Shown here: positions 1 through 7,239 of the stretch, in pieces
How positions within the stretch are numbered: the first letter of the stretch is position 1
Layout of the letters: each line of letters opens with the position of its first letter
Origin: Fructobacillus pseudoficulneus
GTDB taxonomy: Bacteria > Bacillota > Bacilli > Lactobacillales > Lactobacillaceae
NCBI RefSeq assembly: GCF_900108455.1
Contig: NZ_FNWS01000002.1
Location: 124,001-188,000 of the forward strand
DNA: 64,000 nt
Direction of reading: 5' to 3'
Made by a program: the position numbers and the translations under genes
Notes under the pieces: generated by a model
The model's database searches: none
The model's input: the letters and a program-made list of their open reading frames with translations, nothing else
Told to the model about the DNA's origin: nothing

Positions 1-482
1 GCTTTGGCATGAGCCAGGGCTTAATCAAGCAAATCGCCGACCTGAACCCCGCCGCGATTAACCTTGGTGGTGGTAATGGGACGAACTTCGCCCAAATTGA
101 GCAACGACGGGACCGCGCTCAGCAAAATCCCCTCGACCTGTCACAATTTGGTCTAAGCACGGTCGAATCATTGATTGCCGCCGAAAAAGCGCATATCACT
201 TCTGATAAGGCCTTACCGGCAATTATTGCGACCGGCGGTGTTCAATCGGTGAATGACGTCATCACTTCCCTCATGCTTGGTGCCAACGCAGTTTCCTCAG
301 CCGGCCACTTCCTCCAAGTTCTGATGGCAGACGGTCGAGATGGCCTGCAACAAGAAATCGAGCACTGGCAGCAAGCCCTGCCCGAACTAATGACCCTTCT
401 AGGAGCCAAGACCGTCACCGATTTAGCGACGGCCGACCGCCTTTACCAGGGCGACTTACCAAATTCAATTCAACAACTTTAA
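1..482 (+). CDS. fni: Type 2 isopentenyl-diphosphate delta-isomerase, C-terminal part (5' truncated)
   Basis: The reading frame is open to the left edge, so only the C-terminal ~160 residues are seen. Visible features fit the FMN-dependent type 2 isomerase that interconverts IPP and DMAPP in the mevalonate route: a glycine-rich NLGGGNGTNFAQIE segment, then an ATGGVQSVNDV phosphate-binding loop and the LMLGANAVSSAGHFL helix, as at the end of a TIM barrel. The family is normally about 340-350 residues. The gene runs convergent to aroB, with a shared hairpin between them. The family call rests on the C-terminal half only. Confidence 0.8.
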   Translation, partial: FGMSQGLIKQIADLNPAAINLGGGNGTNFAQIEQRRDRAQQNPLDLSQFGLSTVESLIAAEKAHITSDKALPAIIATGGVQSVNDVITSLMLGANAVSSAGHFLQVLMADGRDGLQQEIEHWQQALPELMTLLGAKTVTDLATADRLYQGDLPNSIQQL

Positions 483-524
483 AAGAGCATCGCGGCTTTC
501 ACTAAACCGCGACGCTCTTTTTTT
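482..524. terminator. Bidirectional terminator between fni and aroB
   Basis: GAGC-A-TCGCGG (485-495) pairs with CCGCGA-C-GCTC (507-517) with one A/C mismatch. The flanking A and T runs give a U-tract on either strand, so it can end both converging genes. Confidence 0.85.
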
Positions 525-1578
525 ATAGTTTCCGAATTTTTTTGGCTAGGTCTTGGACGCTAATGCTTGTAATTTGCGGCTGGCCAATCCCCGTCAAATA
601 AACAACGGCCAGTTGCCCATTGCGATTCTTCTTATCCAAGCGAATCCGTTCGACCAGGTCCGGTTGACTTAACAAGGGCGACCGGCTTGGTAAGCCGACC
701 ACCTTCAACCGTTCTTTCAGCGTCTCGGTCAGTGTCTGATCATCGGTCAATAAGCGGCTGATGGCTACCATACCAATACTGACGGCCTCGCCGTGGCGCA
801 ACTCACCCTGGCTCAACGCCTCAACCCCATGACCAATCGTATGGCCAAAGTTGAGCAGGCGGCGTTTGCCACCCTCGTGCTCGTCGGCCATGACCACCGC
901 TGCCTTAAAGCTAACGGCCTCTTCAATCAGCTCTTCCGCCAGGGTAATAATCATTTGCGGGGCATTCACCTGACAGATTAACCGCCAAAAGTCGCCACCA
1001 ACCAGGGCAGCTGCCTTGACTACCTCCCCGTAGCCAGCAATTAGCTCCCGTTCCGGCAAAGTTTTCAAGACCATTGGATCAATTAACACCAAGTCTGCCG
1101 GGTAAAAACTACCCAGCAGATTTTTGACCTGATGGGCATCAATGGCCGTCTTTCCACCAACCGAACTATCTACCTGGGCCAAAAAAGAAGTCGGCACCTG
1201 AATTAAGCCAATCCCCCGCATGTAAATCGAGGCGACAAAACCGGCTAAATCTCCAATCACCCCGCCACCCAGTGCCAGGACACCGTCCGTTCGCGTCAGG
1301 CCAAATTGAGCCATCTTGGCGGTTACAGCCATCACCTGGTCAACTGACTTGGCGGCTTCTCCATGGGCAACAATCGCTATTTCAACCTGAAAGCCAGCTT
1401 CAACCAGGCTATCAACCACTTGCTCTAAGTAGAAAGTGGCGACGTTATCATCCGTCACGACAAAGACTTTTTGCGCCGACCAAATCTGGGCCACTTCCGC
1501 TCCCAGGCTGGCCAAGAGGCCCTGGGCAATCTTCACGGTATAATCTTTTTCTTTTGCGGTCACAACAATTTCTTTCAC
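523..1578 (-). CDS. aroB: 3-dehydroquinate synthase
   Basis: Converts DAHP to 3-dehydroquinate, second step of the shikimate pathway, using NAD and a divalent metal. The 351-residue length is normal. NAD-binding GGGVIGD lies at about 104-110. The PTSFLAQVDSSVGGKT segment follows, and the metal site is formed by the Glu of AGYGEVVKAA and the His residues of LLNFGHTIGH and RHGEAV. The start codon is GTG, 6 nt after a GGAGG that lies inside the last codons of the upstream DAHP synthase gene; the intergenic gap is 1 nt, so the two are surely co-transcribed and probably translationally coupled. Expression is therefore under the aromatic attenuator described upstream. Confidence 0.95.
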   Translation of the reverse strand: MKEIVVTAKEKDYTVKIAQGLLASLGAEVAQIWSAQKVFVVTDDNVATFYLEQVVDSLVEAGFQVEIAIVAHGEAAKSVDQVMAVTAKMAQFGLTRTDGVLALGGGVIGDLAGFVASIYMRGIGLIQVPTSFLAQVDSSVGGKTAIDAHQVKNLLGSFYPADLVLIDPMVLKTLPERELIAGYGEVVKAAALVGGDFWRLICQVNAPQMIITLAEELIEEAVSFKAAVVMADEHEGGKRRLLNFGHTIGHGVEALSQGELRHGEAVSIGMVAISRLLTDDQTLTETLKERLKVVGLPSRSPLLSQPDLVERIRLDKKNRNGQLAVVYLTGIGQPQITSISVQDLAKKIRKL

Positions 1579-1579
1579 A

Positions 1580-2569
1580 TCAATCCTCCATCAAGACTGC
1601 CTTAATTTTTCGGGCCTTGTCTGCCATCACTAGCAAATCTTCGGGCAATAAGGCCTGTGGTCCATCCGAAAAGGCTTGGCTTGGATTGTCGTGGATTTCA
1701 ACGATCAAGCCTGCCGCCCCCGCTGCCACACCCGCCAAGGCTTCTGGAATCACCAAATCATGGTAACCCGCCGCATGACTTGGGTCGACCATTACCGGAT
1801 AAGGCGTCAGTTCGCGCAGCACTGGGACTGCCCCAACATCGAGGGTATTGCGATTATATTTGTTATCAAAGGTGCGAATACCACGCTCTACCAATATAAT
1901 TTGCTGGTTGCCGCCGGCCGCAATGTACTCAGCAGCGTTCAAGAGGTCATCAATCGAAGCCGACATCCCCCGCTTCAGCATCACCGGCAGCTTTGTTTTA
2001 CCAACCGCCTTTAGCAAGGAGAAATTTTGCATGTTGCGGGCCCCAATTTGAAAGATGTCGGTATAGCGGCCAACCAAATCAACATGACCCTCATCCATCA
2101 CCTCCGTCACCACGTCCAAATCAAAGGCATCGGCGGCCTTGCGCAAGTATTTCAATCCCTCTTCGCCCAAGCCCTGAAAGGAATAGGGCGACGTTCGGGG
2201 CTTAAAGGCACCGCCGCGCAAGACCGTGGCACCAGCCTGCTTGGCGACTTCGGCCATTTTCAAAAGGTGGTCCCTGGATTCGACCGAACAGGGCCCGGCC
2301 ATCAGGGTCAGGCTCTGGTGGTCAATCTGGCTATGGGGCGTCTTGACCACAATATCATCTGGATGAAAGACCCGGCTGCTCTGGATGGCTTTTGGGTGGC
2401 TGTGCTCGATTTTTTTGGCCGTTGCCAAATCAGCTTCGGCTAGATCAGATTCAGTGATGCCTGTGATTGCGATTCTCTCGCCATGAATAAAAACATCCGT
2501 CTGTTGACCAAAACGGTCCTTTAATTCTTGAATCTTCGGGTCGGTAATTGATGCAAATTCGATAATCAT
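1580..2569 (-). CDS. aroF: 3-deoxy-7-phosphoheptulonate (DAHP) synthase, type I-beta
   Basis: First committed step of aromatic amino acid synthesis: condenses phosphoenolpyruvate with erythrose 4-phosphate. Diagnostic segments are LMAGPCSVES, GGAFKPRTSPYSFQGLG, QIGARNMQNF, KLPVMLKRG and DPSHAAGYHD. The first ~70 residues form a small ferredoxin-like domain of the kind that gives feedback control in some family members; allostery here is inference. I place the start at the ATG at 2569 (329 residues) because AAAGGAG lies 6-7 nt upstream; the frame is open 21 codons further but that part overlaps the attenuator hairpin. It is cotranscribed with aroB. Confidence 0.93.
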   Translation of the reverse strand: MIIEFASITDPKIQELKDRFGQQTDVFIHGERIAITGITESDLAEADLATAKKIEHSHPKAIQSSRVFHPDDIVVKTPHSQIDHQSLTLMAGPCSVESRDHLLKMAEVAKQAGATVLRGGAFKPRTSPYSFQGLGEEGLKYLRKAADAFDLDVVTEVMDEGHVDLVGRYTDIFQIGARNMQNFSLLKAVGKTKLPVMLKRGMSASIDDLLNAAEYIAAGGNQQIILVERGIRTFDNKYNRNTLDVGAVPVLRELTPYPVMVDPSHAAGYHDLVIPEALAGVAAGAAGLIVEIHDNPSQAFSDGPQALLPEDLLVMADKARKIKAVLMED

Positions 2570-2601
2570 TTCTTTCTCCTTTAACAAAGCAAAATTCCAA
2601 C

Positions 2602-2834
2602 AAAAAACTCTCGTGAAGGCTCCTACCACCACGAGAGTTTTTACCGATGATTATCTCGGTCCGCCATGGTAGTAACCTTGTGCGTGACCGAGGAACATGT
2701 TGAAGCTATTGGCCACACAAAATGGAGTGTCTGCTCCATCCTGTGTGGATTAAGCAGGCGCTTTACCAATAGCTATAAAATCGAACCGTCATTCCATTTT
2801 GCAACATGTCTTTTTCCTCCGACAATTAATTGTT
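2602..2834 (-). promoter_or_regulatory. Aromatic amino acid attenuator (leader RNA of aroF-aroB)
   Basis: The transcript leader holds a tiny ORF, several competing helices and a strong terminator. The terminator is AACTCTCGTG/CACGAGAGTT (2606-2615 with 2630-2639), followed on the minus strand by six U, just before aroF. A 7-bp helix (2655-2661 with 2686-2692) competes with pairing of 2654-2658 to 2632-2636, which would open the terminator. Upstream, the leader ORF itself is base-paired: 2802-2809 with 2695-2702, and 2766-2774 with 2704-2712. Ribosome stalling at aromatic codons would change this pairing. The layout is that of a classical leader-peptide attenuator. I see no T-box consensus. 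Confidence 0.75.
2763..2807 (-). CDS. Aromatic leader peptide, 14 aa (MLQNGMTVRFYSYW)
   Basis: A 14-codon ORF with an excellent ribosome binding site (GGAGG, 8 nt before ATG), starting about 27 nt after the inferred transcription start. The last five codons read Phe-Tyr-Ser-Tyr-Trp and are followed at once by TAA, so four of the final five codons are aromatic. This matches the end product of the pathway encoded just downstream. Its role would be as a sensor of charged tRNA-Phe, -Tyr and -Trp, not as a protein. Confidence 0.75.
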   Translation of the reverse strand: MLQNGMTVRFYSYW

Positions 2835-2840
2835 GCTGTT

Positions 2841-2869
2841 ATTAAAGCACGAAAAGAAAGTAAAATCAA
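2841..2869 (-). promoter_or_regulatory. Promoter of the aroF-aroB operon
   Basis: TTGATT (2869-2864), 17-bp spacer, TTTAAT (2846-2841). It lies 34 nt upstream of the leader peptide start. A CAATTAATTG palindrome at 2823-2832 sits at the expected transcript start. Confidence 0.65.
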
Positions 2870-2970
2870 ATCGTTTCATCATCTTTTTCACATTTTATAC
2901 ATATTAATTTAATATATGCAGATAAAATGCTATTTTTTTAGCATTCCCATTAAAAAAACAACAAAATAAA

Positions 2971-2994
2971 AAGTCCCGCAACACTGCGGAACTT
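2971..2994 (-). terminator. Terminator after the 86-aa gene
   Basis: AAGT-C-CCGCA (2971-2980) pairs with TGCGG-A-ACTT (2985-2994), with an A/U-rich tail on the minus strand. It is close to the stop codon at 3002 of the small gene. Confidence 0.75.
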
Positions 2995-3001
2995 CATCTA
3001 C

Positions 3002-3262
3002 TTACTGACCTTTTTGGGCCAAATAATCGAGCAACCACAACACATCTTCCCGGTTCACCAACCGGTGTTCCTGGTAGTTGTAAAACATTGGTTGCACCTG
3101 ATTAATCAAATGAATATCATGTTGATTTTGGGTTGACCGAACAATGTCACAGGCATCCCCAATCGTTGGAATATCTGGAAATTGATATTCACTCATAATC
3201 GACCCCATCACGGTATCCGGCGACTCATGCAGGAGGGCCTCAATATACTTCAATGCGTCCAT
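3002..3262 (-). CDS. Uncharacterised 86-residue protein
   Basis: I do not recognise this protein. It is small, acidic to neutral, has no signal peptide or membrane segment, and appears to be a soluble alpha/beta or mostly helical protein. The start is clear: TTAGGAGGGTGA immediately precedes the ATG. It lies 26 nt after the aldo/keto reductase gene and is likely cotranscribed with it, ending at the hairpin at 2971-2994. Coding potential is supported by ribosome binding site, stop-terminator spacing and normal codon use, but no function can be given. Confidence 0.65.
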   Translation of the reverse strand: MDALKYIEALLHESPDTVMGSIMSEYQFPDIPTIGDACDIVRSTQNQHDIHLINQVQPMFYNYQEHRLVNREDVLWLLDYLAQKGQ

Positions 3263-3288
3263 TCACCCTCCTAACTTTACTACGCGGC

Positions 3289-4212
3289 TTATTGCACCGC
3301 CTTGTTTAGATACTCATCAACATCATCCCAGCTCGAAACGGTGTCCTTTACGCCGGTTGTTTCACTACCCTTGTGCCAGGCAAAGGCTGGATACCAAATA
3401 CTGTGCTTTTCTTGGTTCAAAGCCTTGATTGCTTTCACCTCAGCCTCAGTCAAAGCAAAGTCAGCAATCTCACTGTTGGCAATAATGCGTTCTTCGTGAG
3501 CCGACTTTGGAATCGTGATGGCGCCCATTTGGTAGTCAAAACGCAAAATCACCTGGGCAACTGACTTACCGTGAGCCTGCGCAATCTTTTCCACAGCGGG
3601 GTTAGAGAGCGCTTCACCACCGCCAAGTGGGCCCCAAGCTTCCATGGCCATTCCGATTCCATTCATGTACTGGAACAGAGATGTCTGCTGAATTAATGGG
3701 TTGAATTCCATCTGGTTAACCTGTGGCATCACCGTGCCGGCAGCCAACAAATCTTGGATTTTTTCTTCGTTGAAGTTTGAAATCCCAATGGCTCGGACCT
3801 TACCCTCGTGGTAAAGCTTTTCCAAGGCATGCCAAGTATCAACATACTTGCCATCGACTGGCCAGTGAATCAGCAACAAGTCCAAATAAGTCAGGCGCAG
3901 CTGCTTTAATTGCTCTTCAAAGGCAGCCAACGTCTTTTCATAGCCCTGATCACCGTTAAAGACCTTGGTCGTGATAAAGAGGTCCTTGCGGTTCAAATGG
4001 TTATCTTTCAAGGCCTGCTGAATCCCATAGCCAACCCCGGGTTGGTTGCCATACTGCTTAGCCGTATCAATCAGGCGGTAACCATTCTTGATGGCTGTCT
4101 GCACTGACTTCGCTGCTTCCGCATTGGATGACTTCCAAACACCCAGACCAAAGACTGGCATTTCAACGCCGTTTGCTAGTGTCGTTGTTTCTTGCAAAAT
4201 TGAATTTTCCAT
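3289..4212 (-). CDS. Aldo/keto reductase (AKR5-like, NADPH-dependent)
   Basis: Single-domain TIM-barrel oxidoreductase of 307 residues. The catalytic tetrad is visible: Asp and Tyr in DTAKQYGNQ, Lys in ITTKVFN, His in LLLIHWP. The GISNFN segment and the C-terminal IPKSAHEERIIAN cofactor phosphate-binding region are also present. By family it reduces aldehydes or ketones such as 2,5-diketogluconate or methylglyoxal; the substrate cannot be told. The start has GAGAGGA about 8 nt upstream. It is followed by the 86-residue gene. Confidence 0.88.
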   Translation of the reverse strand: MENSILQETTTLANGVEMPVFGLGVWKSSNAEAAKSVQTAIKNGYRLIDTAKQYGNQPGVGYGIQQALKDNHLNRKDLFITTKVFNGDQGYEKTLAAFEEQLKQLRLTYLDLLLIHWPVDGKYVDTWHALEKLYHEGKVRAIGISNFNEEKIQDLLAAGTVMPQVNQMEFNPLIQQTSLFQYMNGIGMAMEAWGPLGGGEALSNPAVEKIAQAHGKSVAQVILRFDYQMGAITIPKSAHEERIIANSEIADFALTEAEVKAIKALNQEKHSIWYPAFAWHKGSETTGVKDTVSSWDDVDEYLNKAVQ

Positions 4213-4257
4213 TCGACTATTCCTCTCTTTTCTATATCGTCTACCCCTAGTTTAAAA

Positions 4258-4298
4258 CAAAAACCCTCCCGGTTTCAAACCATAGAGGGAAGTTTTTA
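4258..4298 (-). terminator. Hairpin/terminator upstream of the aldo/keto reductase gene
   Basis: CCCTC/GAGGG arms with an inner GGTTT/AAACC helix, flanked by A5 and T5 runs. On the minus strand it would end transcripts of the SDR gene, or act in the leader of the reductase gene; the order of elements allows both. Confidence 0.6.
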
Positions 4299-4309
4299 TA
4301 ATAAATTGG

Positions 4310-4455
4310 AATAAAAATTGGGATGACGATGCCAGCCGTCGCACGCTACTAACAGCTACAGGTTGGCAAAGGATGCATTTCAACCAAGCACGGGCACGGT
4401 TGCGATTGCCAGCCACGCCCCTGCCCCAAAAAATCGAATCAAGGGCCAAATTAGC
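4310..4455 (-). other. GC-rich structured intergenic stretch, nature unknown
   Basis: About 145 nt between the SDR stop and the hairpin at 4258-4298. It is more GC-rich than typical spacers and can form several hairpins (for example GGTTG/CAACC around 4362-4386 and GGGCA/TGCCC around 4391-4426). TGCCAGCC occurs twice (near 4330 and 4408). An open frame exists on the minus strand but is Arg/Ala-rich without a ribosome binding site. I could not match it to a riboswitch or ncRNA class. Confidence 0.35.
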
Positions 4456-5199
4456 CTAGTGCCCCAATGACCAGCCACCGTCCAAGGTCAAAACTGCGCC
4501 ATTCATATAGGACGCTTGCGGGCTCGTTAGGTAAAGCGACAAGTCCGCGACCTCTTGGGGGTCGGCCCAACGTTTGGCCGGTGTTTGTTCCGCCACCTGC
4601 TTGGCCATCATCCCATCCCCGGCGAAGTCAGCCGCGTTCATCGGTGTTTGAATCGCGCCCGGAGCAATGGCATTGGCTCGAATGCCTTGGCTGGCATAGT
4701 CGAAGGTCATTTGCTTGGTCAAACCAACCAAGGCGTGTTTGGCCATGGTATAGGCTGCGCCACCGCCGCCAGCCTGCAGACCAGCAATCGAGGCCATGTA
4801 GACCAACTGGCCCCGGCCCTGCTCCACCATCTGGGGCAGGACCGCCTTGGTCAGTGCCACCGCTGGCCACAAATCAACGGCCAAGACGTTCTCAATCGTT
4901 TCCACCGACTGGTCTAATAGCGGTTGAAAACTGTCAAGAACACCAGCAGTACTCAAAAAGATGTCAAAGACGGGAGTGTCAGCCGCCGCCAATTTGGCCA
5001 CCAGTTGGTCCAAGTCTGCTCGTTGGCCCAGGTCGGCTTGGACTTTGGTCAAATGGGGATGGTCATAGTCGATTGTTTGGCGGTCAATCGCCGTCACATT
5101 CGCCCCGGCGTCCAAATAAGTCTTCATTTGGCAAAAACCGATGCCTGAAGCGGCACCGGTCAATAAAATATTTTGATTGTGATAGTCTTGTTCAATCAT
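4456..5199 (-). CDS. Short-chain dehydrogenase/reductase (SDR family)
   Basis: A 247-residue Rossmann-fold oxidoreductase. The cofactor loop is TGAASGIG near residue 15, the catalytic pair is YTMAK (Tyr and Lys) near 150, with a preceding Ser in MASIAG, and the C-terminus holds the usual LTLDGGW. This is the classical SDR pattern shared by FabG-like and polyol/acetoin reductases; the substrate is unknown. Its ATG overlaps the stop of queT (TAATG), so translation is coupled to a gene controlled by a preQ1 riboswitch. No known queuosine step needs an SDR of this type, so the link may be organisational. Confidence 0.85.
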   Translation of the reverse strand: MIEQDYHNQNILLTGAASGIGFCQMKTYLDAGANVTAIDRQTIDYDHPHLTKVQADLGQRADLDQLVAKLAAADTPVFDIFLSTAGVLDSFQPLLDQSVETIENVLAVDLWPAVALTKAVLPQMVEQGRGQLVYMASIAGLQAGGGGAAYTMAKHALVGLTKQMTFDYASQGIRANAIAPGAIQTPMNAADFAGDGMMAKQVAEQTPAKRWADPQEVADLSLYLTSPQASYMNGAVLTLDGGWSLGH

Positions 5200-5756
5200 T
5201 ATTTCTTCAAGTCAACAATCTTAGCCAAAGCGTAAATGACAACACCACCAACAGCCAAGGAAACAAATTCACCCGGCACCAAGGAGACATAGTAAGAAAC
5301 CCAGTTCGCCAACAACGATGATGACGAATGGTCCGGTGCAAAGGCACCATGGGCGTTGATAGCAAAGGCAAAGGTAAACTCTGCGGCCAAAATCGCCATA
5401 CCAATTGTCAACACCACAATCGTGGAAATGACAATCTTGATCAAGGGCTTTTCCACCTTACGGGTGAAAAGATAAGTCAAGCCGGTCATAATCACCGTGC
5501 CCAACGTCCCAAAGACCCAGTCAATCCACCCTAATGGTGAGACCATGTTGGCAATCAAGACCCCCAGACCCAAGGCCACCACGTAACGCTTGTTCCAAGC
5601 GGATAAGTGGTTTAACCCCTCTGACAATCGCAATTGGACTGGTCCAAAGCCAATCGGTGCGACCATCATCGTAATCGCTGCATACAAGGCAGCGACGACG
5701 GCCGTTAAAGTCAGGTTTCTTGCGGATGCAAACTTTGGTTGATTTTGATTATTCAT
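5199..5756 (-). CDS. queT: QueT family queuosine-precursor transporter (ECF S component)
   Basis: Membrane protein of 185 residues with about five hydrophobic segments. The GFGPVQLRLSEGLNHL segment after the first transmembrane helix is typical of the QueT (COG4708) family, substrate-binding subunits of energy-coupling factor importers for queuine or preQ1. The shared ECF module (EcfA, EcfA', EcfT) is not in the window. The start has AGGAG 6 nt upstream, and this same AGGAG forms the 3' end of a preQ1-I aptamer, which supports both the start and the substrate class. Confidence 0.88.
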   Translation of the reverse strand: MNNQNQPKFASARNLTLTAVVAALYAAITMMVAPIGFGPVQLRLSEGLNHLSAWNKRYVVALGLGVLIANMVSPLGWIDWVFGTLGTVIMTGLTYLFTRKVEKPLIKIVISTIVVLTIGMAILAAEFTFAFAINAHGAFAPDHSSSSLLANWVSYYVSLVPGEFVSLAVGGVVIYALAKIVDLKK

Positions 5757-5761
5757 TTGAT

Positions 5762-5803
5762 ACTCCTAGTTTTGATTAAGCGGGATGGTAGATGAACCGC
5801 TAT
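5762..5803 (-). promoter_or_regulatory. preQ1-I riboswitch upstream of queT
   Basis: Minus-strand AGCGG (5801-5797) pairs with CCGCT (5783-5779), enclosing GTTCATCTACCATC. The A-rich tail TAATCAAAACTAGGAG follows. Order and spacing match the small class I preQ1 aptamer (stem, C-rich loop, A-rich tail forming a pseudoknot). The tail ends in the queT ribosome binding site AGGAG, so control is likely translational. A hairpin GTCAGC/GCTGAC lies just upstream (5821-5838). Confidence 0.8.
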
Positions 5804-5847
5804 TATTAAGGGTGCCTCAAGTCAGCCGTTAAGCTGACGCTAGACAT

Positions 5848-5876
5848 GAAAAAGATTCGGCCAAAACCGAATCAAG
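5848..5876 (-). terminator. rpoD terminator
   Basis: GATTCGG (5854-5860) pairs with CCGAATC (5867-5873), followed on the minus strand by a U5 tract. It lies about 60 nt after the rpoD stop. Confidence 0.8.
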
Positions 5877-5937
5877 GTCAAACTATATTTGTTTCAGTCT
5901 ACTGCACTAACTGACCTATGGGCGGCAATTGCACGAC

Positions 5938-7227
5938 TTAGTTTTCGTCCATAAAGTCCTTCAAGTGCTTTGAACGTGAAGGGTGGCGCAACTTCCGCAA
6001 TGCCTTCGCTTCAATTTGACGAATCCGTTCACGCGTCACACCAAAGACCCGACCAACTTCTTCCAAAGTCCGTGTCCGACCGTCTTCCAATCCGAAACGC
6101 AAACGCAAAACGTTTTCTTCTCGGTCAGTCAACGTATCCAAGACGGATTCCAATTGATCGCGCAGCATTTCATAGGCTGCGGAATCGGCTGGTGAGATGG
6201 CTTCGTTATCTTCGATAAAGTCACCCAAATGTGAATCGTCCTCTTCACCAATTGGTGTTTCCAACGAAACGGGTTCTTGAGCAATTTTCAAGATTTCACG
6301 AATCTTATCAGCCGTCAAATCCATTTCGGCACCAATTTCTTCAGGAATGGGTTCACGACCTAAGTCCTGGAGCAATTGCCGTTGAATTCGAATCAACTTG
6401 TTGATGGTTTCGACCATGTGGACTGGCACACGGATGGTCCGGGCCTGGTCGGCAATGGCACGTGTAATCGCCTGACGAATCCACCAGGTTGCATAAGTTG
6501 AAAACTTAAATCCCTTGGTGTAATCGAACTTGTCAACGGCCTTCATCAGTCCCATGTTACCTTCTTGAATCAAATCCAAGAATTGCATGCCTCGACCAAC
6601 GTAACGCTTAGCAATTGAAACAACCAAACGCAAATTGGCTTCTGCCAATTCCTGCTTAGCTTCTTCATCACCGGCTTCAATCCGCTTTGACAATTCGATT
6701 TCTTCGTCACCCTGCAACAGGCTAACGCGACCAATTTCCTTCAAATACATCCGGACAGGATCGTTAATCTTGATTCCTGAAGTATCTTCGGCGTTTTCCA
6801 ATTCATCCTTTGAAGGCTTGTTTTGCTTAGCCTTCAAAACTTCGGGTGCTGGATCACCAGATTCATCAACAATTGAGATTCCGGCGTCTTCAACCTTTTC
6901 CATCAATCGTTCGATGTTTTCAGTATCCAAGCGGAATGGTTCCGCAATTTTTTCAGATAATTCGCTATATTTAATTTGCTTAGCAGGCTTATATTCCTTC
7001 AGCAGTTCACGCACAGCCTTATCATAGGCAGCCGACTTCATTGGGCCGGACTTCTTAGCTGGCTTCTTCACTGGTTGCTTGGCAATTTCAGCCGCTTCTT
7101 CTGGCGTCTTTCCTTCTGCCAGGGCTAGCAACTCGGCCTTCCGGGCCCGACCGTGATAAGCAATGTGTTGCTCATCAAGGTAATCTTTAATTTCAGAAAT
7201 TTTACTTGAGCTTGAAATTTTTGCCAT
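5938..7227 (-). CDS. rpoD: RNA polymerase primary sigma factor (sigma-70/SigA)
   Basis: Primary sigma factor of 429 residues. Region 1.2 starts at [12 protein letters not shown] (about 155), region 2 includes [20 protein letters not shown], region 3 EEIGAEM, and region 4 ends with a helix-turn-helix [20 protein letters not shown]. The sequence is longer at the N-terminus than Bacillus SigA: residues ~8-38 look like a SAP-type helix-extended-helix motif, followed by a Lys/Ala/Pro linker and then region 1.1. The gene is 12 nt downstream of dnaG, the remains of the macromolecular synthesis operon; it probably shares the dnaG promoter. Confidence 0.96.
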   Translation of the reverse strand: MAKISSSSKISEIKDYLDEQHIAYHGRARKAELLALAEGKTPEEAAEIAKQPVKKPAKKSGPMKSAAYDKAVRELLKEYKPAKQIKYSELSEKIAEPFRLDTENIERLMEKVEDAGISIVDESGDPAPEVLKAKQNKPSKDELENAEDTSGIKINDPVRMYLKEIGRVSLLQGDEEIELSKRIEAGDEEAKQELAEANLRLVVSIAKRYVGRGMQFLDLIQEGNMGLMKAVDKFDYTKGFKFSTYATWWIRQAITRAIADQARTIRVPVHMVETINKLIRIQRQLLQDLGREPIPEEIGAEMDLTADKIREILKIAQEPVSLETPIGEEDDSHLGDFIEDNEAISPADSAAYEMLRDQLESVLDTLTDREENVLRLRFGLEDGRTRTLEEVGRVFGVTRERIRQIEAKALRKLRHPSRSKHLKDFMDEN

Positions 7228-7239
7228 TATATCTCCTAT

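Noticed and set aside
2641-2700. Possible T-box core in the aroF leader (AAGGTTACTACCATGG)
   Set aside because: It lacks the GGTGGNACC core seen in the real T-box at 49.9 kb, and the aromatic leader peptide explains the region better.
4252-4449. 65-codon open frame on the minus strand
   Set aside because: Arg/Ala/Ser-rich, no ribosome binding site, ends inside a hairpin; reads like non-coding GC-rich sequence.
4467-5321. Long plus-strand open frame opposite the SDR gene
   Set aside because: Pro/Arg/Ser-rich shadow of a well-supported SDR and queT; no ribosome binding site.
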